This document shows positions 13,508 through 25,405 of a DNA stretch of 64,000 nucleotides, piece by piece. Source of the stretch: Polyodon spathula. Its lineage: Eukaryota; Chordata; Actinopteri; Acipenseriformes; Polyodontidae. How positions within the stretch are numbered: position 1 is the stretch's first letter; the number at the start of each line of letters is the position of its first letter. The stretch spans positions 25,628,147 through 25,692,146 of the forward strand of contig NC_054549.1 in assembly GCF_017654505.1 (NCBI RefSeq), given 5' to 3'. The position numbers were made by a program, and so were the translations under genes. The notes under the pieces were generated by a model. That model worked only from the letters and a program-made list of their open reading frames with translations. It did no database searches and had not been told where the DNA came from.

Positions 13508-13512
13508 GTGAC

Positions 13513-15483
13513 CCATCTTCTTTAATTAGATTTTACCTTACTTGTATGTTTTGTAATTACATGATAGTGGCTGTAAATACTGTTGAGTGTTGATAGAAAC
13601 ATAACATGGTTAATAAGGCAATATTGTGGTTGGCTTTCAGTTGGAGTGTGTTTCAATTTGAAGTCTTCCGTCACCAGTTTGCAGTGCGCTTAGAGATACG
13701 TAGATATGTAACAACTTTGGTTCATCTTAAAAGTTCTGCGCACAAAAAGGAAAAGGTATCTTAGTTAACTGCACCGTTTTGTGATCTTCTTTTAATGAAT
13801 ACTGTAATGTCTTCCAAGACACAATGATCCCTGATGCCATTTGTTAAAGAGTTACAGAACAGGCCGTGCAGTTTACAAAAAAAAAACATGTTACTTAACA
13901 TGACTGCTTTCTGAGTTGTACATATCCCAGCATTATTACAATTGTTTGGCTATGTTTTATGTATCCGTGATCATAGGTATGCTTTGAACAGTTATTTTAG
14001 TTTGAGATCAGGCAAGCATCACATCACAACCCCATCTGCTTAGATAATGGGATTCAAGATGTACAGAGGACATACATAAATATTCATAATTATGTCTGTC
14101 AACAAAATAAGTGTACAGCTTGACACACAAATAGGGTTACCAGATGTCCTGGGAAAACTTTAAAACACAAACGTTGCAAATTAAGAAAATGACTTTGAGT
14201 GGTAGAATATTTATTATCAGTTCCTGCTGCAAGAAGGAGAGGAGTTACTTGCCACCTGGTAGTGGTGGTGGTGGTGGGGGTGAAAATCAAATGGCTGATA
14301 ACAAATAAATCCTTTTTGTTTGATTGGTGTTTTTTTTTCTAAAGTGACTTATTTTATGTTCACCTCTGTTGTGAAAGGTGAAGCAGTGGGACCAGTTCCC
14401 ACTCCAAATAAAAAATACAAACTCCCTACACCTGTCAATAAAAACAGAGGAGAGCCTTAATTTACAGCAGACAAAGCCTGCTGTTTTCCCTTATTGTAAC
14501 CAATAATAATATAATTTTATAACACCTGAAAATAGCCAATGCCAAAAATATACACAAATAGATCTAGGAACTCTAATTATAACCCACACAATCTTTTACC
14601 AATGTATTGTACAGACAAGGAATGAAAGAATCTTACAGCGCTATGCAGTAATACAATAATTAACGCTACTCATTGCATGTCTGTTACTGAAGGTCAGTCA
14701 ATGAAAGAAAGGGTTCTTCTAGGACCATTCTGCATTAAATAGCCTTTTAATTCATCTTTACATGACAATCATTACATACTTTGGGTGTTCACCTCCGGTC
14801 CTCAAGAGATATAAAAGATTCAGGGTCATATTTTCAGACAAGTGCAATACTGTAAGAACAAGCTCAATGTTTATACTTAGTCTTGCTACTATTCAATTTT
14901 TATTTTTTTTTGCCAAATCGATGATTAATATTGACGTTTATTTTAGAAAGAATTTACTTTTTTCTATCTTTATTTTTCAATTCAAGCAGAGAATGGATTA
15001 AATCGACCTTTATGCTTTAAAAAAAAAAACAAAAACAACTTTCTATAACATTGAGAAACGTTTCATTTAGCAAAGCCCCTTTAACATGTTCAACTTGCAA
15101 CAAAACCATGGTTACCAACATTCTAATTTGGTCACAGCAGAGCTACACCTTGTAAAGATAAAGATCCTACACAAATTAAAAAATTGTCTCAAATAAACTG
15201 TAGAAAACACAGCATATAAAAGTGTAAAATATAAAATTTATAAAAATAAATTTGCGATTAAAAATAATCTGCACAGAACAAAACATTAGACAGTTGAACA
15301 GAACTAACTTGTACTTATTTTTCAGCACAGCTGGAGTCACTGGAACGTGAGGCAGATGGGCCTGATTCGTCCTGCCGCGGAGACGTCAATCAGGGGATTG
15401 TGCACAATACTCATTAAGCGTTTTCCTCTTGCGCCCCATTTTCAATTGAAACTAGTAATTATCACCATATACCTAGCAAAAGC
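13513..15483. other. Anonymous AT-rich sequence
   Basis: No gene is recognised. TAGGGTTACCAGATGTCC at about 14133-14150 resembles the end of a non-autonomous DNA transposon, but I cannot find the matching opposite end. A short GGT/GGTGG run lies near 14262-14280. Confidence 0.5.
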
Positions 15484-15660
15484 TTACCTACACCTTAACC
15501 CACTAATTTCAAAAGTAGGCGCTTTGAATGACAGGAGCTTGAGCTGGCAAATGAAAGTGCACATTTGGTACAGGTCTTGATGATTGACAGTCATTTAAAT
15601 GATTGAGAGCATTCTGGCGCTGCTTCAGTCAACGAGATCTGTCAGAACTGGATGAAATGA
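15484..15660. repeat. Unclassified interspersed repeat, copy 2
   Basis: This is the longer of two copies (see 10295-10441). The best-preserved block is CTGCTTCAGTCAACGAGATC. The moderately GC-richer 130 bases upstream (from about 15330) are not shared with the first copy, so the true boundary is unknown. Confidence 0.75.
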
Positions 15661-16089
15661 CAGTGACAGTGAAACTATACTAACAGATCACTGAGATTAT
15701 TTACAGCGACCACTAACCATTCAGAGTGGAATGGAGACGGGATAAAAACTAAACAAACTATAGATGATTTTTAAATTGTTGTTTTTGGTATGAAAATAAA
15801 AAAAAATAGCCAGTGTTTTTTTTACCAACGTTTATCCTATATAAATGTATTTAAGTCGAACTCTCATTTTTTGGGAATTTGATGTTTAACGAGCTCTAAC
15901 AATTAATATTGAAAAGTAGCAAGTTTATATTTTAATAATAACACTATATTGTATATCAGTATGTGTTTGAATCTGTCTTAGTCAGTTGCTTGCATCTTTT
16001 GTAACTACATTGCATTGTAATGTACTATGTAACCCAACATGCAATTACACTGTCGTTTCAGACACAATGTAAGGGTTTAGTGAATGATA

Positions 16090-16520
16090 CATTCAGAAAG
16101 AAGACATCAACTTAGTAGTAAAAATAACAGTTTATTGGTTGTGAAAGATATGCCTGATGGCACATGAACAATTGGCAAACAGTTATGCCCGACATGAACA
16201 TGATAAACAACAGATACATAATACATTCACATTACAATTTGGCCCATGGCCTTATCCATTGGAGCTCGATAGCCACCCCTATGCTGGCAGAGCTGAGATG
16301 AATGCAATACAGTGATTAAGAATGGCTGAGCCAGCGGGCAGGACAAGTGGAACTTGAGGCCACCTTCCTCCTAGACAAGGCACGCTGCAGGGTGGAGGCA
16401 GGGAGGAGGAGGACCAAACAAGAAACGACAGCGGTTTGTGGGCAGAGAGACCTATTTAACGGGTCAAACTGGTAACGTATGAGATTGATGGGTGGAGTCT
16501 CCTTTCGGAAAGGCAACAAG
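16090..16520 (-). other. Unassigned GC-richer island with minus-strand polyA-like signal
   Basis: The block is clearly richer in G+C than its surroundings. Read on the minus strand it ends with CAACCAATAAACTG near 16123-16137, which contains AATAAA. No frame shows a recognisable domain, and the only long frame (16316-16519, minus) has no family motif. It could be a retroposed transcript end, an LTR or a 3' UTR. Confidence 0.3.
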
Positions 16521-17051
16521 TTTCCAAAGGTTGTACTCTATTTTGTAAAGGAAATGCTGTGTTGAAGGTTAAATTAACTGAGGCATTTTTGATACACTTC
16601 AGAAATGACAGACAAGTATTGGAATAAAATAAGCACGCTGAGTAATACCTGGCAGACATCTCTAAACTTTGCAAGCTGTTTGTTACATTATGGGAACACA
16701 AACCACAAACACATTTAAACTTTTCATATGTCATCAAAATCATACCAAATATCAAAATAATAGATTGCCTACATTGTTTCCATGGCAACATATATGAAAG
16801 ATGTCATTCCCCTAATGGTATTCACAGTACAGTAATTCATCACAGTGACAATACAAAATATGTTTTTAATGTGTTCATTTAAAAATGTCAAAATATCAAT
16901 GCATGTTAGGTGGTGTGTGTGAGGATTTTAATAATGATGTGTCAGCATTAACTGTTCTGCGGATATTCAAACCGGGTTCAAAGGTCTACTTTTTTATTTT
17001 AACAATGAAAGGTAACAATTTAAATTGCTGGAATCATGTAGCTGTGTAGTC

Positions 17052-17292
17052 AGTAACACTTTACATTAATTATCTCTAATTACTGTGTATTTACACAATA
17101 GTTACTTAGTTAATACATGTATACTTATACACAATTACAGTGTTATTATGTATAGTTACAATGTACTTAATGTGTAAAAAATATGTAACTATGCATAATA
17201 ACACTGTAATTATCTGAAGGTACACATGTATTAACTAAGTAACTATTCTGTAAATACACAGTAATTGGAGACATTTAATGTAAAGTTTTACC
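17052..17292. mobile_element. Palindromic MITE (family A, copy 1) with 8-bp target duplication
   Basis: The element starts AGTAACACTTTACAT and ends ATGTAAAGTTTTACC; these are inverted repeats of each other with few mismatches, and complementarity continues nearly to the centre, so the whole 241 bp folds on itself. GTGTAGTC flanks it exactly on both sides (17044-17051 and 17293-17300). An 8-bp duplication is typical of hAT elements. The GGTAAC termini do not match the classic CA(A/G)NG hAT ends, so superfamily remains open. Confidence 0.85.
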
Positions 17293-17300
17293 GTGTAGTC

Positions 17301-18861
17301 TAACTGGAGACAGTATGTATGTAAGTGCATGTGTATTACTGTGTAGTTACATATGGAATAATGAGTGGTTCTCGGCAGAAGAAAAGGCTCATCACGTTTT
17401 TGTGCTTGTAATAACTGCCACTCATTCACCCCTCCCAGTGAAAGACTAACAATCGTATTCTGAATTCAATTGCAGATTTGTGATTTGGACTAATATCCGT
17501 TTTTAAGCTGAGAACACCACTCAATACTCCAAGTGAATCACTGCCACTTCTTTGCTTTCTTTAAGTTAAAATACATTTTACCAAAACAGTGTGGCTGTTT
17601 ACAGACTTTTATAAACCAGATTAACTACTCTAACTTGTAAATCTTCCCCTAAATAAGGAATTAGTTTCTGTAGTTAAATCATTTCAACAAATGCTCACCA
17701 ATTCATCCAAGGGAATGGGTTCTGAAGGTACCCTGGCTAAACAAAACTGCCTTTTTATTTTAAAAGAGAATTGTAACAGCATCATATCTATCCTCCTTTC
17801 AAGCTCTTCCTCTGACCAGCGGGTGTGTTCAGCTCCTTATATTTATTTGTTACTTTTTTAGGGAAGCTTTTTCTGTTTTTTATTTTGTTTATATTGGTAT
17901 TACATCTCGTACTATTTCAAAGATATTTTCAGTGCTGGACTGTTTCTGCAGCCTCTCAGCATATTACAATGTGTGGCATCTGCTGAGACAATAGTTTTTT
18001 CTGCCCTAAAGTTTTGCATACATTGAAGGTTTCCAAGAGCCATTCAAGGGAGGATTTCAATGTGCGCAGCCGAAACAACATTAACATATGTGTGTACTGT
18101 ATGTATGTAAACATGTTAATATAGAACTTACACTGTTTGTGAAAACAATTCACATCACCAATTCAAAAACAGCAGTGCAGTCTTTAAGCAAACTTGTGAT
18201 CCAGTTCATTTCCTACACTCAGCTTTGGCATTCTGCTTACTCACTAGTACCCCTACCCAATCACTTGTAAAAACCACACAGGTATTTAATGGAATTGCTT
18301 TCTCAACAATTGCACTAAAAAGTCTAAGAATCCCACCAAACCTTATGAAGCGCTCACCAGCCTCCTCTGTGATAGTACATTCCTTTGTAAAGGGTAAGGT
18401 CTGTAGAAATTCATGACCTGTCTGCTGACCTGGCATTTATTCCCACACCCACAACATGTCAGTTTAGCCTTTTAACCTACAAAAAGTAAATTAGTCACAA
18501 TTAAACATACCATAAATGTATATTCACCACTTAGTATAGGATCATCCCATTACTAATAATTCATTCAAACTACAGATTAGCAGATTATTAAACAGAACAA
18601 TTTAACTGGCATTTAAGTATCTCTTACTTTCAATTTGCATCCCTGTGAGAATATATATATATATATATATATTGGTTTTAAAAACTTGCTATTCTTACAG
18701 AGTATAATATGCATCGGATTCACCAACAGAAGGGAACAGTAAAAAACTTTTTTTCATTCAAAACATTACGTCCTCAATTCTACTTTATCATATTTTGACA
18801 CTACATTTAAGCATAATTAGTTGGCAATAACACTAAAACAATAACTATTAGCCCCAATTAT
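17301..18861. other. Anonymous AT-rich sequence
   Basis: No gene is recognised. A short (AT)n tract lies at about 18649-18673 and an inverted GAGTGG...CCACTC pair near 17361-17427. Confidence 0.5.
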
Positions 18862-19192
18862 GAGGCTGAAGGTCAGTTGGCATCCTTCAATCCCATCATC
18901 AAGTCAATCGCCTCTTTGCAACCAGGAGCTCCATAGTGGATGCTAGCAAGCTACTGAACTCTGGAGGACAAAGACCAGCCCAACAGATGTCTACAAGTTT
19001 ACTGGGCACTTGGCTAGTAGGGGCCACTGTAGCATGGTAAGGAGAATCAAGCTCTGCCAATTTTGCCTCCCTTACCCGTGGTAGCGCCACAGTCAATGCA
19101 ACACTCCCAGCTGAAGATCGTCTCCCCTGACTGTATGACTTACGCTGCCACCACCCGGTCGATTTTACCTGGTGAGCAACTCTGAGAAACCT
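18862..19192 (-). repeat. SINE-like interspersed repeat, copy 2
   Basis: It aligns with 1640-2005 in the same orientation. Copy-specific landmarks include GGGGCCACTGTAGCATGGTA and CGGTCGATTTTACCTGGTGA. The position that would carry the tRNA B box is lost between CTCCCAGCTGAAG and CCCCTGACTGT. As in copy 1, class and orientation are inferred from the other copy's tRNA-like segment. Confidence 0.6.
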
Positions 19193-20144
19193 CCTTTTTG
19201 TATTATGTTTTGTTTAAATCATTTTAGCAGAATTTCAAGGGTTAAATATCTAACACTTGCATTGCATGTGGATCTTCTAAATCACAGGGAATATATGTAT
19301 TATTTAAAGTAAATAGTGTTTCAGTGTTTTCTTTTGTTTAAAAATGAATGAAAGTTCAATATCCATATTATCAATTTTTATAATGTAACATTATTTTAAA
19401 TGTTGAATCAGTAAAAGAAACAATACAAAATCTACACCCATTAGTTAATTTACTGCACTGTCACCAGTAAAATATGTATTTTATAATAACAGAATCCACA
19501 ATAAATGCCAATTCCCTCAAGACACGCACACAACTGCAGTCTGTGGGTTGTGTTTACCTGATGCCAAGGCTCGTTTTTCAGGGGCACTCAGAAGATTAGA
19601 TTGAGTGACAGCTGTGTGAACCAAACTGCCTGCCTACAGATCACCCATTGCTACCTGATTGAAAGTCTGCGTAACGAATCTTGCTTGTCAGTATTTTATC
19701 TACAGGTTTGTCACATAGTTTCTACTTAAGGTTAGTGCCCATCAATGAAGGCTTTACCATGTGGTAGTTGACCGCAACTGGAGTTATATCAGTGCCACTC
19801 ATCGTTCTTTTATAAATCTTACCTACATATTTGTTTTGCAGCAGTTTGTAGTAAATAAATAAATGAGAAAATATGGCAATTGAAGAAAATGGACTTAGAA
19901 TTTTTCACAGATGTGGAGCTGGGAATAGTACATGGTATTATTATTATTATTATTATTATTAAACATTGCACAGGGATGGATTTTTTACTACTACAACTAG
20001 TACTAATAATAATAGAATCAACACCACAACTGTGAAATATAAGAATAAGAATAATAAGGTTTATGATTCGCTGCAAAAAAAATTATAATTTAATAACAAT
20101 ATAAATTATTGTTATCGTTTGTAATATAATATATAATAATAATA

Positions 20145-20180
<36 letters not shown>

Positions 20181-21127
20181 TTTATAATTATTAATATATT
20201 CTTGGCTCTCGAGTGGAATCATATGTCATTGCTTTATCTTGTATGCTGTGGAATGGTATGGATGAGAGGACAGGTTTCAGCATCTGTTGCTGTAGCACCT
20301 GCCCTTACATACTAGGTGCTTAACTGCCCACAATTGTGCATTTAACAATCCCTTAGCTATTACGGATTCCCTTTGATCATGGGTGCTATGGTAACACTGT
20401 GTGTGGAGTTACACTACAGTACCACAGAAAACACATATTTGTCATAGGATAGAAAGGTGGGGGCGTTAATATTTCTATGAAACTCGGTTGTGGTTTTTGC
20501 AATGAAAAAGCACTGGCACTCCAGTATATGGAATTTCATATTGCCCAGGGACTTCCACGCAATTCATAGTGTTTTTTTTTTGTTTTTCTTCATATAAATG
20601 GATGGCTATATGTAGTATATTTAGGGCCCTACGTTTTACACAACCTGCTTTCTTAGGCTGCACTTCATTCCTCCCACTGCAAGGGGGTCATGTAGTCTGC
20701 TTAATTAAACCACTTATTGAATAATAATCTCCCAATTCCTTTAATCATCTCAATTAGTCATTCTATTAATGCTCATTGGCATGTTGATTAGGCAGCAGCA
20801 GCAGCTCCAGACTGTTATTTAGTCATGCATCCCTTTATTACTGATGCATCTTATTCAATATTATTTCTTTGAATGTGTAAATAAATCATTTAAATGTTTC
20901 AGTTTACTAGTAGGAACACATCATTTGACAACAAAATATTAAAAAAAACAGCACTGATTCCCGGAACAATTTATATAAAACACTGAAATCATACATCAAT
21001 GCTGTAATATATTACAATTATATCCAAAATTCATTTAAAGTCATTCTACTGCTGTTTTCTTTTGCATATGGTAGGTATTTGTCCATTTCTGATTTACAGT
21101 CAGCATCAAATCCAGGAATAGAATATA
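19193..21127. other. Anonymous AT-rich sequence with small microsatellites
   Basis: (TTA)n occurs at about 19936-19961 and (TAA)n with AT-rich degenerate flanks at about 20126-20200. The block 20700-20880 is listed separately as a possible conserved non-coding element. No gene is recognised. Confidence 0.5.
20700..20880. promoter_or_regulatory. Possible conserved non-coding element
   Basis: The block is repeat-free and carries several homeodomain-type cores (TTAATTAAA, CAATTAGTC, TTGATTAGGC) plus a (CAG)n-like stretch GCAGCAGCAGCAGC. Such composition is typical of vertebrate developmental enhancers, but conservation cannot be judged from one sequence. Confidence 0.25.
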
Positions 21128-21129
21128 AT

Positions 21130-22780
21130 GGGAGGTCTTCAAGGTTCAGACTACACACTTCTTGTGGGTCGAATATCCTCACTGCCATCAGAAAGTTATG
21201 AGCTGGTTGAAACGTGGTCTCTTTTTGTATTGATCCGGGTTGTAGTAATTAGTCAGTTTTTCAGAAACGTCATGGAAGGTTTTTACATAGAGTTTGTTTA
21301 TTGCAGCGTCTGTGCTGTGTGCCTCTTGTCCATTGCTCAGTATGTATTTATTAATTCTGCAACTTTATTATATGTTTGATGGACTCTCACTTCACAGCTT
21401 TCAAACCACTGAATCAGATCCACCAGTCCCTTGGCATGTGTCACAATTAGGGAGAGTTGAGATTTTAAACTTTGCACATCTTTAAGCACTTTCTAGAGGT
21501 CCATTAACACTACATTGTTTGGTGAAAAGTGCATTTCCTTTTCCACGGATCTTGAGTAAAAAGGGATGTATTTAGAAAGATATTCCCTTCTTAGTTGACC
21601 TGCTGTAGAAATTGCTCCCTGTGACAGAAATATAATGAGTTCTGGTTGGAAATCTCCCTCCCGATCTGTGAGAGCGCTAAATAGCGAAAGGGGACGTCTT
21701 TGGACAGGCTGGCCTGACAGTTCATTTTCTAGGTCAGGAAGCCAGTCAGCCTGGAACAAGGCGAGACTCCGTTGCAGGAACATATTGTCCCAGAAGGTAA
21801 ATGTGGTAGCAGCTGTAAGCAATAGAGACAGCTGCAATCGCTTACCATGGGGTCACGTGTGATACATAAAGGGGCCGGAGAATTGTAAATCTTTTCCCTC
21901 ATTTGGTTTGCATTAAGAAATGGGAAGGACCGTGAGAGACGCAGAGAAAGCTTTTGAAAGTCTTTGTGAGTGTTTGTTTGTTTTTCGTGTTATTACTGTA
22001 GTAATTGTCTTGTTTGTATCACTAGACAGCTAAACACTAATACAGAGCTGTCGATAAGGGCCAGCACAAAACCGGATCGCCACAGCACTATTGTCCCGAT
22101 TACCATTTTTAGACCTAATTGTACTGCACCACAAGCACTGAGAGTACTCACTTTGGACTTTGTGAACGTTTGTGCCTAATTTTGTGTGTTAAAAACGTAC
22201 CGTGCTTATTATTTACAGGTCTGCAACCCTGTTTTTCATTGCTCAATAGACATCGGTGTGTATTGCAAAAGCTTTATTATTTGCTGGCTGGTCGTCAGAC
22301 CATTGGATTTAAAAACAAATAAAACAATCCATTTCACCCATACTTTGTTGCCTGTTTGTCTTTGGGATTACTGCACCAGCATTGCACTTGCTATACACAT
22401 GCAACTAATTGCCACTTTGCCACACTCCGGCGTTTATTACATGTTTGACCAGAAATGGTTTGGGATTATTATTTTTTTCCAGGGGAATATTAGCACAAAC
22501 AAATGCCTCTGTCAAATCGAAAATAACATGTCGTTGGCGTTCATAATTTTTGTTCCCCTTACGTTTTTTACTGGAGGACGCCGTCTCATAGCTGTCAATC
22601 TCAGCCTTTCGTTTTCTGTGTTTTTCTGATGATAAATGTCAGTCTATTGTTGACTTTTGAGTGTAGGCCAAAGAAAAATTATACCCATCAGTGTAGAGAA
22701 AACCAGGTGGATATTGTTGCGTGTGTTAGCTCAATGAAATGCTTTTTGATTGCAATGTCTTTAACTCCACGTCTAGGTCT
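21130..22780 (-). pseudogene. CGGBP1-like (hAT-derived) transposase pseudogene, split by an LTR
   Basis: Read on the minus strand from about 22780 downwards, the frame resembles CGG triplet repeat-binding protein 1 and its fish hAT transposon relatives. The BED-type zinc-finger region ends in SSEKHRKRKAE, with two expected Cys codons now reading Tyr (22681-22683 and 22693-22695) and a TGA at 22639-22641. Next comes ANIPLEK (22474-22494), a strong CGGBP1 signature, followed by PFLVKHVINAG. The frame is broken by the solo LTR at 21620-22424 and continues in the same frame as AISTAGQLRREYL, then further C-terminal helical sequence (AKGLVDLIQWFES near 21400-21440) with several stops, the first at 21493-21495. 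It is clearly inactive. Terminal inverted repeats were not found. Family assignment is from recall of the CGGBP1 core. Confidence 0.75.
21620..22424 (+). mobile_element. Solo LTR (805 bp) inserted in the CGGBP1-like pseudogene
   Basis: It begins TGTGACAG and ends TTGCCACA. Flanks are CTCCC (21615-21619) and CTCCG (22425-22429), a 4-of-5 match target duplication. Independent support comes from the host sequence: skipping the LTR plus one target copy joins the two halves of the CGGBP1-like frame without a shift. AATAAA is at 22318-22323, giving plus orientation. Long frames inside it (for example 22186-22629) have no retroviral or cellular motif. Confidence 0.85.
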
Positions 22781-22839
22781 CTCAATTTTTCTTTTAACGC
22801 ATCAGTTTATTCAATTACCATTTATACTCATCATAATTA

Positions 22840-23395
22840 GCTTTTATTTGTATGTTTTTTTGCATACTTCAAATGGGATTCAAGGTGAGCTTTCTTGAGT
22901 AATGGCTTCCTTTTTGCCACCCTCCCATACAGGCCAGATTTGTGGAGTGCTTGGAATATTGTTGTCACATGCACACTTTGACCAGTCTTGGCTATAAAAG
23001 CCTTGCAGTTTGGAGGGACGGCCTGATCTAGGCAGGGTCTTGGTGGTGCCATATACCTTCCACTTCTTAATAATCGTCTTGACTGTGCTCCAAGGGATAT
23101 TCAAGGCCTTTGATATTTTTTATACCCATCCTCTGATCTGTGCCTTTCAACAACTTTGTGCTGGAGTTGAAAGCACCTTGGTGCTCATGGTCTTTGCTTT
23201 GAAATGCACTACCCAGCAGAGGGAACCTACAGGAACTTCTGAATTTATCCTTAAATCATGTGAATCACTACAATTTAACACAGGTGGTGGCCACTTAACT
23301 TGGTGTGTGATTTTGAAGGTGATTGGTTACACCTGAGCTAATTTAGGATTGCTAGTACAAGGGGGGTGGACACTTAGCCAATCAAGCTATTTCAG
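22840..23395 (-). pseudogene. Tc1-like transposase, N-terminal half, frameshifted
   Basis: On the minus strand, 23104 to about 22990 encodes NIPWSTVKTIIKKWK and RSGRPSKLQGF, the second helix-turn-helix and GRP(K/R) hook of Tc1 transposases. After a frame change, 23010-22845 reads KTGQSVHVTTIFQALHKSGL and RKPLLKKAHLESHLKYAKKH, the linker into the catalytic domain. An upstream MSTKVLS-like start is visible near 23190. The DDE catalytic region is absent, so the element is truncated. The plus-strand stretch 23280-23395 is probably its 5' non-coding end. Confidence 0.85.
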
Positions 23396-23771
23396 TTTTT
23401 ATTTTAAATAAATGTTCTATTAATTTCTAGAATATTTTTTTCACTTGGAAGTTGTAGGATGTTTTTGGTTTTGATATTGTCACAATACGTAATGTGAGTC
23501 TATTCAACTAAATGCTGGAACATTGTATATGTGTACTTAGCTACTTGGATGCTTGCGCATGTATATGTAATGAGTGACTGAACCAAACAATGCATGATGA
23601 TAATTATTAATGTTTTCATCATAAATCTAGGGATAATTAATGAGCTATAATGGGTATTTTCTTTAATGGTAATTGGCAAGGACAAATTTGTGACATAAAT
23701 TCTAGATATACAACGTAAATATGCATGACACTGCCCCTAACATTAAAAAACCTTAATAAACTGGAATCTCT

Positions 23772-24121
23772 GGTAACAGTTTACATTGGGTGTCTCTAAT
23801 TGTTGTGTATTTACACAGTAGTTACTTAGTAAATACATGTGTACTTACATGTAATTATAATGTTATTATGCATAGTTACAATGCACTTAATGTGTACATC
23901 TTTGTGCATGCTGTTTGGAAGTACAGGGAAAAGAGTTAGGGTTAGGTTTCGATTTAGAGTTAGTGGGGTTAAGATTAGTTTTAGGATTAGGGTTAGGGAT
24001 ATATCATGCAAAAAAAAAAAAAATACACATTAAGTTCATTGCAATTATATGTAAGGGCACATGTATTTGCTAAGTAATTACTATGTAAATACACAATAGA
24101 GACACAATGTACAGTGCTACC
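23772..24121. mobile_element. Palindromic MITE (family A, copy 2)
   Basis: Ends are GGTAACAGTTTACATTG and its near-inverse ending CAGTGCTACC. The flanks GAATCTCT (23764-23771) and AAATCTCT (24122-24129) match at 7 of 8 positions, an 8-bp target duplication. The arms share long blocks with copies 1 and 4, such as GTTATTATGCATAGTTACAA. The loop (about 23932-23998) carries degenerate GGGTTAGG telomere-like repeats and then an A-run. Confidence 0.85.
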
Positions 24122-24129
24122 AAATCTCT

Positions 24130-25372
24130 TCCACATCCCACTGTAAAGGCTGATTAATTTAGTCAGCTATATAAATGTCATTCCAGGGGCAGACGACTGC
24201 ATGAGTGGAGTGACGAAGTGGAAATATGCTAGTCTCTCTTTGATGCATTTGATAGGACAAACAGTGAACCAGCAATGCATCTTTATATTGAAATGAATCA
24301 TGTACTGCATTCCCATACCTCATACAATTCACGCTAGGGGCTAAGAAGCTGCGTTTTTAATCATGCTTGTGGGCTTTAAATCTTTGTTAAAGTTTGCAGA
24401 ATATTTATGACACTTTTTTTATAGCATGAACTTTCAGGGCAGACAAGAGCAGATTTAGGTGTGACATAACTCCCTAATTCTCCACTCCATTACTCTGAAA
24501 TAATAGGTGGCATCACACTGCTTAACCTTCACCATGAAGCGATGATAATTGCAAAGGCTGCCGTCATCCCAGGTTGCTAATTTTTTTCATTAATTTCAAA
24601 AAGCAATTCTCTGAATATTGAGGTCATTATAATACACCTTCTGGTTCTATAATACACCTAACTGATTCTTCTATTACCTGAAGAACTAAACTGAAAAGGG
24701 CCACTAGTCCCAAAAAAATACACTACCTTATGTTCTACAAGTTATTGATTGACTATAGGTGGTTGTGGAAGCTGGGGGCATCCACATGGAACTTCATAGA
24801 TAAACACGGCAACAGTGCCACCTGTTGCAAACAAAACCTTGTTGCCAACATTATGTCTGGGAACACACTTTTAAACTAGATTCAAATCATAAACATCAAG
24901 CATAGTAGGTCCCTCCCTTACCAGACGTTCATCAGTCTTGATTAGCAGTACGTCCAGTGATCAGCTAGAAAGGATATCTAAACTCAAACCTTTCATTTCT
25001 GTTGTGTGTAAGAGTTTGCTTTTTGGCTTGGTCTAAGTGGAGGGGGGGGGGGGTGCAGAACGTATAACATAGTGTTGTCTTGTCTAAGCGATAATAAATA
25101 TTGTTCTTTCTATCACATGAGTTTTCCTGACTGAACTTGAAATGCTTAAACATAATTCTAAGGTAAAGAAACTAAAAGAGTTTTACCTTTCAATATAATC
25201 TTTGACTGCCATGGTAGTCATTTTGACGGTTTTCACTTTTAAAATTGAAATTACTCTGCGTGTGTTAAAGATCCGTGGTTGTCTGTTCTTGACTTTTCCT
25301 AAATACATGTATTAAATACTCTGACAACGTTTGAAAGCCAGAAACGCAAAAATAAAAAAGTTATAAGCACTT
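24130..25372. other. Anonymous sequence
   Basis: No gene is recognised. A poly-G run lies at about 25041-25053. GCCATGGTAGTCATTTTGAC at about 25209-25228 repeats part of the inverted motif described at 25373 and 27702. Confidence 0.5.
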
Positions 25373-25405
25373 CTACCTAGAACCGCCAAAAGTAGTCATT
25401 TTGAC
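25373..25405 (+). repeat. Inverted repeat, left arm
   Basis: CTACCTAGAA..GCCAA..GTAGTCATTTTGA occurs here and, in reverse complement, at 27702-27734. The two could be ends of a 2.4-kb DNA element; no matching target duplication was found. Confidence 0.6.

Noticed and set aside
22186..22898. Plus-strand frames of 147 and 89 codons
   Set aside because: They overlap the LTR 3' half and the antisense of the CGGBP1-like relic; no motif supports them.
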